A stretch of 32,562 nucleotides of DNA. Source: Roseovarius sp. (GTDB taxonomy: Bacteria; Pseudomonadota; Alphaproteobacteria; Rhodobacterales; Rhodobacteraceae). Position 1 is the first letter of the stretch. Each line of letters opens with the position of its first letter. Below are positions 18,952 through 27,880 of the stretch, one piece after another. The notes beneath the pieces are model-generated. The model was not told where the DNA came from. It searched no databases and was given only the letters and a program-made list of their open reading frames with translations. Both the position numbers and the translations under genes were made by a program. Location of the stretch: NCBI GenBank assembly GCA_016278295.1, contig JADQCC010000106.1, positions 1-32,562 of the forward strand, in the 5' to 3' direction.

Positions 18952-19920
18952 ATGTCAGAGACGGCCCCTGCCATCCCCGCCACGCGGGACGAGTTGATCC
19001 GCCGGGGATTGCGCCTGCCGCAACTGCGCCTTCTGGTTGCCCTGCGCGAGACGGGGCAGGTCTCGGGCGCGGCGGCGCAGGTGGCGATGACGCAGCCGGC
19101 CGCATCCCGCCTTCTGGCCGAGCTGGAAAAGATCGTGGATGCCCGGCTCTATGATCGCCATGCGCGCGGCGTGATGCTTACCCCGGCGGGAGAGGCGCTG
19201 GCGGCGCGCGCGCGCGAGATGCTGCATGGGCTCGACCAGGTGCAGCACCAGATTGCATCCCTGAACAGCGGCGATCGGGGGATCGTCCGCATCGGCAGCG
19301 TCACCGGCCCGGCCATCGAGCTGGTCCTGCCGGTGATCCGGGAGTTGCGCGTGACCTACCCGGAGATCGAGCTGTCGGTCCTGGTCGATACCAGCGACAA
19401 ACTGGGCGATGCGCTGCTGGCGCGTGAGCTGGACTTCTATATCGGGCGGGTTCTGGACGGGATGGAAACGAGCGCCATCGCGCTGGAAGAGATCGGGCCC
19501 GAACCGGTGGCACTCATCACCCGGCTGGAGCATCCGTTGTCGCACAAACCCGACCTGGGCCTGTCGGATTGCCTGGCCTATGACTGGGTGATGCAGCCCG
19601 AGGGCGGCCTGCTGCGCCGCACGGCGGAGGCCCACCTTCTGCGCAACGGCCACAAACCGCCGGCGCGGATCCTCAGCACCTCGTCGATGCTGCTGACGCT
19701 GGCCATCATCTCCGAGACGAACGCCATCGCGCCGGTGGCGCTCTCGGCGGCGAATTTCTATGCCGGGCGTGAGGCGTTTGGCGGACGTCTGCGCCGCCTC
19801 GAAACGGCCGAGGACATGGCGGTGATCCCCTATTCGCTGATCTATCTGCGCGATGCCGAAGCCTCGCCCGCCGTGCGGCGGGTGCTACAGCTGATCCGGC
19901 AGAAGATACCTGCGCCGTAG
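18952..19920 (+). CDS. LysR-family transcriptional regulator (GbpR-like)
   Basis: LRLPQLRLLVALRETGQVSGAAAQVAMTQPAASRLLAELEKIVDARLYDRHARGVMLTPAGEAL HTH; divergent from chvE as in the Agrobacterium gbpR-chvE arrangement. Confidence 0.9.
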   Translation: MSETAPAIPATRDELIRRGLRLPQLRLLVALRETGQVSGAAAQVAMTQPAASRLLAELEKIVDARLYDRHARGVMLTPAGEALAARAREMLHGLDQVQHQIASLNSGDRGIVRIGSVTGPAIELVLPVIRELRVTYPEIELSVLVDTSDKLGDALLARELDFYIGRVLDGMETSAIALEEIGPEPVALITRLEHPLSHKPDLGLSDCLAYDWVMQPEGGLLRRTAEAHLLRNGHKPPARILSTSSMLLTLAIISETNAIAPVALSAANFYAGREAFGGRLRRLETAEDMAVIPYSLIYLRDAEASPAVRRVLQLIRQKIPAP

Positions 19921-20121
19921 ACCCCTCCGCCATGCCAAGACCAGGTTCGAATTCATCGCATGGCGACGCGCCACCTGCGCCACCGAGATGCTGATTATCG
20001 GTCATGGACATTACCGGCGGAAAGCCCCCGCCGTCAGGGCGGCCACGACGGACGGATACCATTGTTCAATTCACGCCTTCTGCTAACCTGCATTTGGATG
20101 TGTTGGCCAGACGGGGACGAG

Positions 20122-21051
20122 ATGATGTTCAATCCCACCGCTGTTGTGGCAGCTGCGTTTGGCGACCACCTCGCCGAGACGTATCTGCAGTATTTCTCCG
20201 GTCGCAAGAGCGAATACGCCGCGTTTCTGAGCGGAAGCGCGCGTATGCTGTTGGAGCGTCTCGGTAATTCCGATGCCCTTTACCACAATGCCGAGCACAC
20301 CATGATGGTGACGCTGGTTGGCCAGGAGATCATCCGCGGCCAGCTCGTGACCCGCGCCGTCCAGCCGGAGGATTGGCTCCACTACATCGTGGCGCTGCTG
20401 GTCCACGACATCGGCTTCTCCCGTCACATCTGCGAGGGCGATACCGACAACGAAGTCGTGATCAATGAGGCGGGCGACCGGATATGCCCACCGCGCGGCG
20501 TATCGGATGCGTTTCTCGCCCCGTATCATATTGATCGTGGCAAGATCTACGCCCGCCAACGCTTTGCCAAATCCGGGCTGATCGACCACGACCGGATTGC
20601 GGCGGCGATCGAGTATACCCGGTTTCCGCCCCCGGATGACCCGGCGTATTCAGACACCGAGACCGAGCCCGCGCTGGTGCGCGCCGCCGACCTTATCGGC
20701 CAGATCGCCGACCCGTTCTATCACCGCAAGATCAATGGGCTTTACTACGAGTTCGTGGAAACCGGCTTTGCACAAAAGCTTGGGTACAACACGCCGATGG
20801 ACCTGATGGATCAATTCCCGAATTTCTTCTGGCAGCAGGTGCAGCCGCTCATCGGCCCGGCTCTCAGGCACCTGGAACGGACCATGGACGGCAAACAGTG
20901 GGTGGCGCAGCTCTATAATCACGTCTTTCAGGTGTCACACCGGGCGAGTTGCCTCGGGCCATTTCCCGGCCCGCTGGACCGCTCCGGGCGAAAAGATGGG
21001 GATTTCTCTCCGGGTGGGCCCTCGGGTCCGGTTCCGGTGCCCGATGAATGA
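20122..21051 (+). CDS. HD-domain (metal-dependent phosphohydrolase) protein
   Basis: YHNAEHTMMVTLVGQEI...HYIVALLVHDIGFSRH (H...HD), later AADLIGQIADPFY. Start at MMFNPTAVV; 20125 possible. Confidence 0.8.
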   Translation: MMFNPTAVVAAAFGDHLAETYLQYFSGRKSEYAAFLSGSARMLLERLGNSDALYHNAEHTMMVTLVGQEIIRGQLVTRAVQPEDWLHYIVALLVHDIGFSRHICEGDTDNEVVINEAGDRICPPRGVSDAFLAPYHIDRGKIYARQRFAKSGLIDHDRIAAAIEYTRFPPPDDPAYSDTETEPALVRAADLIGQIADPFYHRKINGLYYEFVETGFAQKLGYNTPMDLMDQFPNFFWQQVQPLIGPALRHLERTMDGKQWVAQLYNHVFQVSHRASCLGPFPGPLDRSGRKDGDFSPGGPSGPVPVPDE

Positions 21052-21434
21052 TGGATGATGGAATGCCGACAACGGCAAGCTCCGTGGGATAAGCGGCTCG
21101 CCCGGCAGGCGGTATGGGGGGGCGGCCGGACCGGGCCACAATCCGAAATGCCTGAAAAACGGTTGCTTCGCGCACCGGACACGCTGGCAGCGCCTGCCAC
21201 GCAGACTTGGGCTTGATCTGTGGGGCGAATGGCAGCACGATCAAACGCGATATTATAAACTCGCGAAACCTTGGCGCGGAACAAACCAGACCGGGCCGGC
21301 ATCGGCAGGGCGGCAATCGACAGCCCAGCCCGATCCTGTGCCCGGGCATCCCGATAGCCGACCGCGCCTTTGAAAGACTTAAACGACAGAGACAAACCTA
21401 TATTGACGATTATTTTAGCCTGGGGGAGGGCATC

Positions 21435-21569
21435 ATGGGGACGGTACCGACATCTGTTTCAGGCCGACAAGCCAGATGCGCCAAGACGCGCTGCACCATC
21501 GAATTGACAGGCAAATTGACGGGGCTGATCCGCGCCTTCGCGCGCAAGCCCGCCGTGGCAGACGCATGA
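21435..21569 (+). CDS. Putative 44-aa leader ORF overlapping the antiporter start
   Basis: MGTVPTSVSGRQARCAKTRCTIELTGKLTGLIRAFARKPAVADA*; strong SD GGGGGAGGG just upstream of ATG 21435; stop overlaps antiporter start (ATGA at 21566). Confidence 0.4.
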   Translation: MGTVPTSVSGRQARCAKTRCTIELTGKLTGLIRAFARKPAVADA

Positions 21570-23437
21570 CGTCGCGCGGTTTCAATTCACGCTACATGGT
21601 CGGGCTGATTTCCATAGCCATCGCTGCGCTGGCCTCGTCGCCCGCGTATGCTGCCGGCGGTGCGGTTCCGACGCTGGTCGCTGAAATCGGGGCCAGCCTG
21701 CTGTTCGCAGGTGGCCTCGCCGTCGTCTTTGCGCGGCTTGGCATCCCGTCGATCGCGGCTTTCATCCTTGCGGGGGTCGCGCTCGGGCCAATCGGATTCC
21801 AGGTGATCACCGATCCCGGCAACATCGAAGCCATCGCGCAAATCGGATTTGTTCTGCTGCTGTTCGTGATCGGGCTTGAAATTGACATGCCACGCATACT
21901 CGCGAGCGGCAGGACGCTCTTGCTTGCAGGATTTCTTCAGTTCCCGTTGACGCTTCTGTTCGGGGTGCTGTTCACGAAACTGCTGATGCTATTGGGCATC
22001 GGGGGTCTTCTGACAGAGGCGCCGTTGTCGCCTCTCTACGTCGGCATCGCGATCTCCGTTTCATCCTCGCTGCTCGTTGTGAAACTGTTCCAGGAACATT
22101 TTCAGCTCGATACGCGCCCCGGTCAGATTTCGCTCATTATCCTGATATTTCAGGACATCTGGGCAATCGTCGTCACCCTCGTCCAGCCCAGTTTGAGCAA
22201 CCCGGACGTTATCGCGATCCTCAGTTCCTTCATGGGTATCGGCCTGTTGATCATTGTCGCGGCGCTGCTCTCACGCTTGATCGCCACGCGCGCTTTCGGC
22301 TGGATCGCCAAGAAACCGGAGCTCATCCTGCTGGGCGCAATCTCGTGGTGCTTTGCCATTGTCGCCCTGGGGACGAGTTTCGATGGCCTCACGCATATGC
22401 TCGGCCTCGACGTGAAGCTTGCGGTCGGTTCGGGGATGGCGGCCCTGATTGCCGGCGCAACGATTGCCAGCTCTCCTTACAGCGTTGAAATCGTTACCAA
22501 GGTCGGCCTTGTAAAGGATTTCTTCGTGACGCTCTTTTTCGTCGGGCTCGGGATGAGCATCCCGGCCCTGACATCCTGGGAGGTGCCGTTGCTGGCCTTG
22601 CTCGTCGCCGTCATGGCGCTGCTCGCCCGCCAGTTCGTGTTCTTCCCGGTTTTCTACTTTCTCGGAATCGATCAGCGAAGCGCGCAGGTAAGTTCGGTCC
22701 AGCTCGCGCAGATATCGGAATTTTCCCTCGTCATCGTGTTTCTTGGCCTGGAGTTGCAGCACATCAGCCAGGAATTCGCAGCCGTCATCATTCTGGCCTT
22801 TGTCATTACGGCGATCCTGACCACACCGCTGTTCGAAAACGCCTACCGTATCCATGACGCGGTCAAGGACACGCTCCACAGGCTCGGCTTTCGCGAACCC
22901 GAGGGCGATGAAGAAGAGAGCGGGCATGAAACGATCCTCGGTATGCTCGGCATTCACCGGGATGCCTCCTCTTTCCTCGAAGAATTGTCACGCCACCAGC
23001 CCGAGTTGCTGAAACACACGTCCATCGTCGATTTCAACGTCGCGCTGCACCCGTCCATCCGGGAGCTGGGCGCGCATGTCGTCTATGGGGACATTTCGAA
23101 TGAAGAGGCCCTGCTTCACGCGAAAATCGACCGGGCCCGGATCGTGCTGTGCTCGATTCCCGATGACCTTCTGCGCGGCATTGATACGGCGGCCCTGGTC
23201 AAACTGGTTCGCCATGTCAATCCGGGGGCCACGATCATTGCCAACGCAGTTCACATTACAGACTGGCAGAAGTTGCGAGAGGCCGGCGCGGATATCGTCT
23301 ACATGCCTCACCTCGAAGTCGCCAAGACGATTCTGGACGCATTCAACCATGCCTACGATCAAGAGATAGAGGTTTACGAGGCGCAACAGATCGAGCGTTT
23401 CGGCATACCCGAGAACCGGCACGAGATCATGGATTAA
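21566..23437 (+). CDS. CPA2 family cation:proton antiporter (KefB/YbaL-like) with C-terminal RCK-like domain
   Basis: VPTLVAEIGASLLFAGGLAVVFARLGIPSIAAFILAGVALGPIGFQVI, FVLLLFVIGLEIDMPRIL, C-terminal VVYGDISNEEALLHAKIDRARIVLCSIPDDLLRGIDTAALV. Confidence 0.9.
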   Translation: MTSRGFNSRYMVGLISIAIAALASSPAYAAGGAVPTLVAEIGASLLFAGGLAVVFARLGIPSIAAFILAGVALGPIGFQVITDPGNIEAIAQIGFVLLLFVIGLEIDMPRILASGRTLLLAGFLQFPLTLLFGVLFTKLLMLLGIGGLLTEAPLSPLYVGIAISVSSSLLVVKLFQEHFQLDTRPGQISLIILIFQDIWAIVVTLVQPSLSNPDVIAILSSFMGIGLLIIVAALLSRLIATRAFGWIAKKPELILLGAISWCFAIVALGTSFDGLTHMLGLDVKLAVGSGMAALIAGATIASSPYSVEIVTKVGLVKDFFVTLFFVGLGMSIPALTSWEVPLLALLVAVMALLARQFVFFPVFYFLGIDQRSAQVSSVQLAQISEFSLVIVFLGLELQHISQEFAAVIILAFVITAILTTPLFENAYRIHDAVKDTLHRLGFREPEGDEEESGHETILGMLGIHRDASSFLEELSRHQPELLKHTSIVDFNVALHPSIRELGAHVVYGDISNEEALLHAKIDRARIVLCSIPDDLLRGIDTAALVKLVRHVNPGATIIANAVHITDWQKLREAGADIVYMPHLEVAKTILDAFNHAYDQEIEVYEAQQIERFGIPENRHEIMD

Positions 23438-23478
23438 CCCGGCGACCGCGGTGCACCCCGAGCGATCTGGCCACCTGC

Positions 23479-24897
23479 CTACCTGTTGCCCCCATGCTTG
23501 TGCAGGATGTGCATCACCAGAGTGTGGTGGTCAAAGTGGTGGTGGTGATGGCGATGCTTTTTGTGGTCGTCGGGTGGATTGTTTATCAGGCTATAGCCTA
23601 TCCAGATCGCGATCAGCGCGAAAAACACGCTGCCGACGGCTTGCCCCACCAAGACGCCCGGCGCGCTCCAGACAAGACCGCCCGCCACGACAAACGGCCA
23701 GGTTCCGAGCGTGTTCTGCCCCCAGTTCAGCCACGTTGCATAAGCGGGCCGCCCAAGGGTGTTGAACGACGCGCTCGCAACAAAGATCGCGCCGTTGAAA
23801 AACGACGAAAGCGCGACCGGAAAGCAGAACAGGAAGATCAATGAACGCGCGAGGTTCTCGGCCCCGAACACCCCGGCGATCGCCTCGCGGAATACGAGCA
23901 GAACGCCGGTAATGAACAGGACGTAGATCGCAACGAATTTGAGCGCATCGAGAAACGCCTGCTCGACCCTGTCCATACGTCCCGCGCCATAGTTCTGACC
24001 AATGATCGGACCGATGGCCCCGGAAAGCGCCATGACAACCGAGAAAGCCACCGGCGTCATTCTTCCGATTACGGCCATGCCTGCCACCGCGTCGGGCCCG
24101 AACTTCGACATCTCCCGCGTGACAATCGCCGTGCCGATGGGCGTGGCCACGGTCGCCAGCACCGCGGGGATCGCGAAATGGGATACGATTTTCAGATCGC
24201 GATATAACCAGACCGCCTTTGGAACCACAAAGGCGTTATGACGGCGCATCGCGGGATAAAACGCAAATCCCAGTGTGACGATCCTGGCAGCCACGGTCGC
24301 CCATGCGGCGCCTTGCAGTCCCATGCCGAGCGTGAAGATCAGCAAGGGATCAAGCGCCGCGTTCGTCAGCGCCCCCAACAGCGACGGGTACATGGCGACC
24401 CGGTTCTCGCCGTATCCACGCAGCACGGCCACCGAAACCATCGACAGGCCCGACACAAAGCTGAACGGGACGATGATCCACAGGTAGCTTGCGGCCATCT
24501 CGGCGACTTGGCCGGATGCGCCCAGGAGCGACAGCAGGAACCCCAGGTTTGGCAGCGTAATGACCGGTATCGCGATACCGGTCAGGACGACGAACATCGC
24601 GGTGCTTGTGGCGAACTCGCGCGCCTCCTGTTCCTTGTCCGCGCCAATCGCGCGCGACGCCAGAACGCCCGCGGCGATCGACAGCCCGATATTGATCGAA
24701 CTGATGAAAAACATCAGCGCGCTGGCATATCCCGCGGCGGCGGCAAGCGACTCGTACCCCAGCATCGAAATGAAAAGCAGGTCGACCAGATCCACCGCAT
24801 AGATCGCCATCAGGCCGATGCTGGCCGTCAGGGACGTGACCGACACATGACGCATCACATTACCGGTGGTAAAGGTCGCGTCGCTATGATGTGTCAT
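23479..24897 (-). CDS. MATE family efflux transporter with His-rich C-terminal tail
   Basis: DLVDLLFISMLGYESLAAAAGYASALMFFISSINIGLSIAAGVLASRAIGA, MAVIGRMTPVAFSVVMALSGAIGPIIGQNYGAGRMDRVEQAF; tail PDDHKKHRHHHHHFDHHTLVMHILHKHGGNR. Confidence 0.92.
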   Translation of the reverse strand: MTHHSDATFTTGNVMRHVSVTSLTASIGLMAIYAVDLVDLLFISMLGYESLAAAAGYASALMFFISSINIGLSIAAGVLASRAIGADKEQEAREFATSTAMFVVLTGIAIPVITLPNLGFLLSLLGASGQVAEMAASYLWIIVPFSFVSGLSMVSVAVLRGYGENRVAMYPSLLGALTNAALDPLLIFTLGMGLQGAAWATVAARIVTLGFAFYPAMRRHNAFVVPKAVWLYRDLKIVSHFAIPAVLATVATPIGTAIVTREMSKFGPDAVAGMAVIGRMTPVAFSVVMALSGAIGPIIGQNYGAGRMDRVEQAFLDALKFVAIYVLFITGVLLVFREAIAGVFGAENLARSLIFLFCFPVALSSFFNGAIFVASASFNTLGRPAYATWLNWGQNTLGTWPFVVAGGLVWSAPGVLVGQAVGSVFFALIAIWIGYSLINNPPDDHKKHRHHHHHFDHHTLVMHILHKHGGNR

Positions 24898-25075
24898 TTT
24901 ATGTCACGCCGAACCGGAAAGGGTTTGTCGAAGATATCGTCTTTCGTCAATCTGCCGCGATGCTAGCTGCGATGCGAGCGTTGTAGAAGTTTTTTCTGCA
25001 TTCACCGGAAAATTACGCCCCAACGACCGGTCCGGCGTCGCGACCGGATCGCCGGGCATCCCGATTTCACGTCAG

Positions 25076-25097
25076 CCGTAAGCCTTCTGTAAGCCGG
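25076..25097 (+). promoter_or_regulatory. Tandem direct-repeat site 1 (candidate OmpR-family response regulator box)
   Basis: CCGTAAGCCTTCTGTAAGCCGG: GTAAGC-N5-GTAAGC, 11-bp period, 54 nt before ATG 25152. Confidence 0.75.
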
Positions 25098-25151
25098 GTG
25101 CGTCACCAGCCTGATCAGCATCGCGCTTGCATATCAACGACGGAGACAGAC

Positions 25152-25745
25152 ATGCGTATCCTCTCACTCGCCGCGGGCCTCGTTCTGGCCCTCGCCCCCT
25201 CGCTCAACGCGGCGTCCATCCCCGCGGGTGGGCGTCTCGAATTCGACGTCGTCCGAAAGGGCAAGGACATCGGGGATCATGGTTACCGCTTCCAGGGTTC
25301 CAACGACGCGCTCACCGTGAACGTGACCACCGATATCGCGGTCAAGGTCCCGATCATTCGCGTGACCGCCTACAGCTTCCAGCACCAAAGCGTCGAAACC
25401 TGGTCCGGTGGCAAGCTGACTTCGGTGCGTTCGGCCACCAACGACGACGGCACACCGCATCAACTGGATACCGGCGGCAAGGGCGTTCTTCCGGCGAGCC
25501 TCTGGAACGATGACATCCTGGACGCGGGCAAGCTCTTGAATACCATCGACGGCAGCATCATGAGCATCCGGGTAAGCGATGTGGGCACCGAGCAGGTGAC
25601 GACCCGCAGCGGCCCGGTGGCCACGCAGCATTACCGTCTTTCGGGCGATCTGAACCGCGACCTGTGGTACGATGTGCAGGGAAACCTTGCACGCGTCTCC
25701 TTTACGGCAGAAGATGGCACCACGGTAACATACGTCCGCAAATAG
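25152..25745 (+). CDS. DUF6134-like exported protein
   Basis: MRILSLAAGLVLALAPSLNAAS signal peptide; RLEFDVVRKGKDIGDHGYRFQ...; family assignment from recollection of DUF6134 pattern. Confidence 0.75.
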   Translation: MRILSLAAGLVLALAPSLNAASIPAGGRLEFDVVRKGKDIGDHGYRFQGSNDALTVNVTTDIAVKVPIIRVTAYSFQHQSVETWSGGKLTSVRSATNDDGTPHQLDTGGKGVLPASLWNDDILDAGKLLNTIDGSIMSIRVSDVGTEQVTTRSGPVATQHYRLSGDLNRDLWYDVQGNLARVSFTAEDGTTVTYVRK

Positions 25746-25757
25746 GACATTTTCCCG

Positions 25758-26435
25758 ATGCGGCTCTTGTACGTGGAAGACAATGAAAGGCTGGCGCAGA
25801 ACACCTCTGCCAGCCTTCGGGCGAACGGGTTCATTGTGGACTGCGTACATTGCGGAGAGGACGCGGTGCATTCTGCCCGCTCCTACGATTATGACGCCAT
25901 CATCCTGGATCTCGGCCTGCCGGATATCGAGGGGCTGTCGGTACTCAGGTCGATCAAGGCCGCCAAACCCGAGGTGCCCTTCATCGTCTGCACCGCGCGC
26001 GACGCGCTGGAAGACCGGATCAAGGGGCTGGACGCGGGCTCGGACGACTACCTTGTAAAGCCGTTCGACGTCGCCGAGCTGCTGGCGCGCATCCGGGCGG
26101 TGCTTCGGCGGCCCGGGGGTGCGCTCGGTGTGACGCTGATGACAGGCAATATCACCTTTGACACCGCGTGCCGCAGCGTGGAGATTGGCGGCATCCCGGC
26201 GCACCTCTCGCGGCGAGAGCGCGATCTCCTGGAACTCTTCATGCGCCGCAAGGGGCGGATCTTGTCCAGGGACACCATCGAGAACGCGCTTTACGGGTTC
26301 GACGAGCCTCCAACGCCCAATGCCATCGAGGTGGCCACGCACCGGCTCCGCAGGAAACTCGCCGATTTGGACGCCAGCGTGGCGATCCACACCCTTCGGG
26401 GCATCGGCTACTTTCTCGATGACGACGGCGCGTGA
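25758..26435 (+). CDS. OmpR/PhoB-family response regulator
   Basis: MRLLYVEDNERLAQ, AIILDLGLPDIEGL phospho-Asp, DYLVKPFDVAELLARIRAVLRR; C-terminal wHTH LSRRERDLLELFMRRKGRILSRDTIENALYG...NAIEVATHRLRRKL...HTLRGIGYFL. Confidence 0.95.
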   Translation: MRLLYVEDNERLAQNTSASLRANGFIVDCVHCGEDAVHSARSYDYDAIILDLGLPDIEGLSVLRSIKAAKPEVPFIVCTARDALEDRIKGLDAGSDDYLVKPFDVAELLARIRAVLRRPGGALGVTLMTGNITFDTACRSVEIGGIPAHLSRRERDLLELFMRRKGRILSRDTIENALYGFDEPPTPNAIEVATHRLRRKLADLDASVAIHTLRGIGYFLDDDGA

Positions 26436-27787
26436 CTGGGCTGTCGGTACTCTTTGGCGAAGCAAACTCGCTTCGGCGGGGACTGGTCGTCAACATCCTG
26501 CTCGCGGTGGGCTTTTGCTTCGCGCTGGCCTCGGTGATCCTGACGTATGAATTCTACGAACACCTTGCCAACAACCGCAACGGGGCGCTGGCGCGCGAAG
26601 CCGCCGAAATCGCCGGACAGATATCACCCGCCGCGCCCGAGCTTGGCCTCGACGCCGGGGCGCTGAGATTTCAGGGCGACGCGGGGCTCTATCGGTACAC
26701 GGTCTTCGACGAGGCGATGCGGCCGGTCATCGGCGGCGAGGTGGTTGACGGGCTGGCGGACCGTGTCCCGGACGCCGCGACGGGCAAGCCGCGCTTCCTG
26801 ACGCTGGGAGATACCCGCACCGCGGCCGCGCTCACGGTAGAGCGTGACGGTCGGCGCTTCGTGGTTCTGGTCTCCACCGCGGCGCGGCGTTCGGGCAAGA
26901 GCGATCTGGCCAAACTGACGCACGAGATCACCGAGGAGATCCATTGGCTGGCGATCGGGATCGCGGCCATCCTCTTTGCCGCCATCCTTGCCACGCGCCG
27001 GTCGCTTGCACCGCTCCGGCGGGTTTCGGGCGAAGCCGGGGCGATTGGGCCCGGCACGACGGACAGGCGGCTTTCGACCGCGCATCTGCCCGCCGAGATC
27101 GTACCGCTGGTGACGGCCGTGAACGAGGCGTTCGACCGGCTCGACCGGGGCTACCGGGCGCAGCGGGATTTCTCCTCGAACGTGGCCCACGAGGTGCGCA
27201 CGCCGCTGGCCATCCTGCGTTCCGCGATCGACCAAATGGATGACGGGCCGTTCAAGCATGACCTGCGAAACGATGTGCACAGGCTAGAGCAGATGTTCGA
27301 GCAACTCGTCAACCTCGCCCGCGCCGAGGCACTTGGCGTGACGGCGTTCGAAGAGGTGGACCTGCATACGGTCGCGCTTTGCGTGGCGCAGGAGATGGGC
27401 GTTGCGGCCATGCGCGATGGCAAAAAGCTTGCCGTCACCGGTGCCGCAGGCGCCAGGGTACAGGGCCATGCCGGGCTGTTGGCCATCGCGCTCGGCAACC
27501 TCTTGCGCAACGCCATCACCTACGCCGATGGCACCGGCGAGATCGAGATCGAGATCAGCGATAACCCCGCCGGCTGGCATGTGCTGGATCGGGGGCCGGG
27601 CATCCCGGACGCGCAGAAGGCACAGCTTTTCCAGCGTTTCACGCGCGGAGAAACGGGCGGGCGCCAAGGTGCCGGGATCGGGCTCGCCATCGTCAAATCC
27701 GTGGCCGAGGCGCACGGCGCGACCGTATCGGTCGCCGACCGGCCAGGCGGCGGCAGCGTCTTTTCCTTCCTCTTCCGCACACCGTAA
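26432..27787 (+). CDS. Sensor histidine kinase
   Basis: GTG start with 4-nt overlap to the response regulator; FSSNVAHEVRTPLAILRSAIDQM H-box, GNLLRNAITYA N-box, DRGPGIPDAQ, GAGIGLAIVKSVAEAHGA; periplasmic sensor region between two TMs. Confidence 0.95.
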   Translation: MTGLSVLFGEANSLRRGLVVNILLAVGFCFALASVILTYEFYEHLANNRNGALAREAAEIAGQISPAAPELGLDAGALRFQGDAGLYRYTVFDEAMRPVIGGEVVDGLADRVPDAATGKPRFLTLGDTRTAAALTVERDGRRFVVLVSTAARRSGKSDLAKLTHEITEEIHWLAIGIAAILFAAILATRRSLAPLRRVSGEAGAIGPGTTDRRLSTAHLPAEIVPLVTAVNEAFDRLDRGYRAQRDFSSNVAHEVRTPLAILRSAIDQMDDGPFKHDLRNDVHRLEQMFEQLVNLARAEALGVTAFEEVDLHTVALCVAQEMGVAAMRDGKKLAVTGAAGARVQGHAGLLAIALGNLLRNAITYADGTGEIEIEISDNPAGWHVLDRGPGIPDAQKAQLFQRFTRGETGGRQGAGIGLAIVKSVAEAHGATVSVADRPGGGSVFSFLFRTP

Positions 27788-27790
27788 CGT

Positions 27791-27805
27791 GCGGCGCTCC
27801 GCCGC
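27791..27805. other. Short GC-rich hairpin after the histidine kinase gene
   Basis: GCGGCG-CTC-CGCCGC directly after HK stop (27787) and ahead of direct-repeat site 2. Confidence 0.5.
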
Positions 27806-27808
27806 TGC

Positions 27809-27830
27809 CTGTAAGCCTGACGTAAGTCTG
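27809..27830 (+). promoter_or_regulatory. Tandem direct-repeat site 2 (candidate OmpR-family response regulator box)
   Basis: CTGTAAGCCTGACGTAAGTCTG: GTAAGC-N5-GTAAGT, 11-bp period, 50 nt before ATG 27881. Confidence 0.75.
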
Positions 27831-27880
27831 CCGCGCCAGACACGTGGCCATCCAGAGTTCAACGACCGGATTGGCCAGCC

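Noticed and set aside
20864-21395. Minus-strand ORFs (161 and 155 aa) in the HD/antiporter intergenic region
   Set aside because: Low-complexity Pro/Arg/Ser-rich translations, no SD or motif; overlap the HD gene end.
23494-23844. 116-aa plus-strand ORF with a hydrophobic start (SVVVKVVVVMAMLFVVVGWIVYQ)
   Set aside because: The Val-rich 'TM' stretch is the complement of the MATE His-codon tail (CAC/CAT read as GTG/ATG); an artefact.
24883-24905. TGTCATTTTATGTCA near-tandem repeat at the MATE gene start
   Set aside because: Only two 5-bp units, partly in the coding start; likely chance.
25164-26465. 433-aa minus-strand ORF across DUF6134 and the response regulator
   Set aside because: Opposes two genes with clear signatures and ignores their boundary; antisense artefact.
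25021-27869. Shared 10-mer CAACGACCGG at 25021 and 27860
   Set aside because: Different position relative to the GTAAGC sites and no third copy; probably coincidental.
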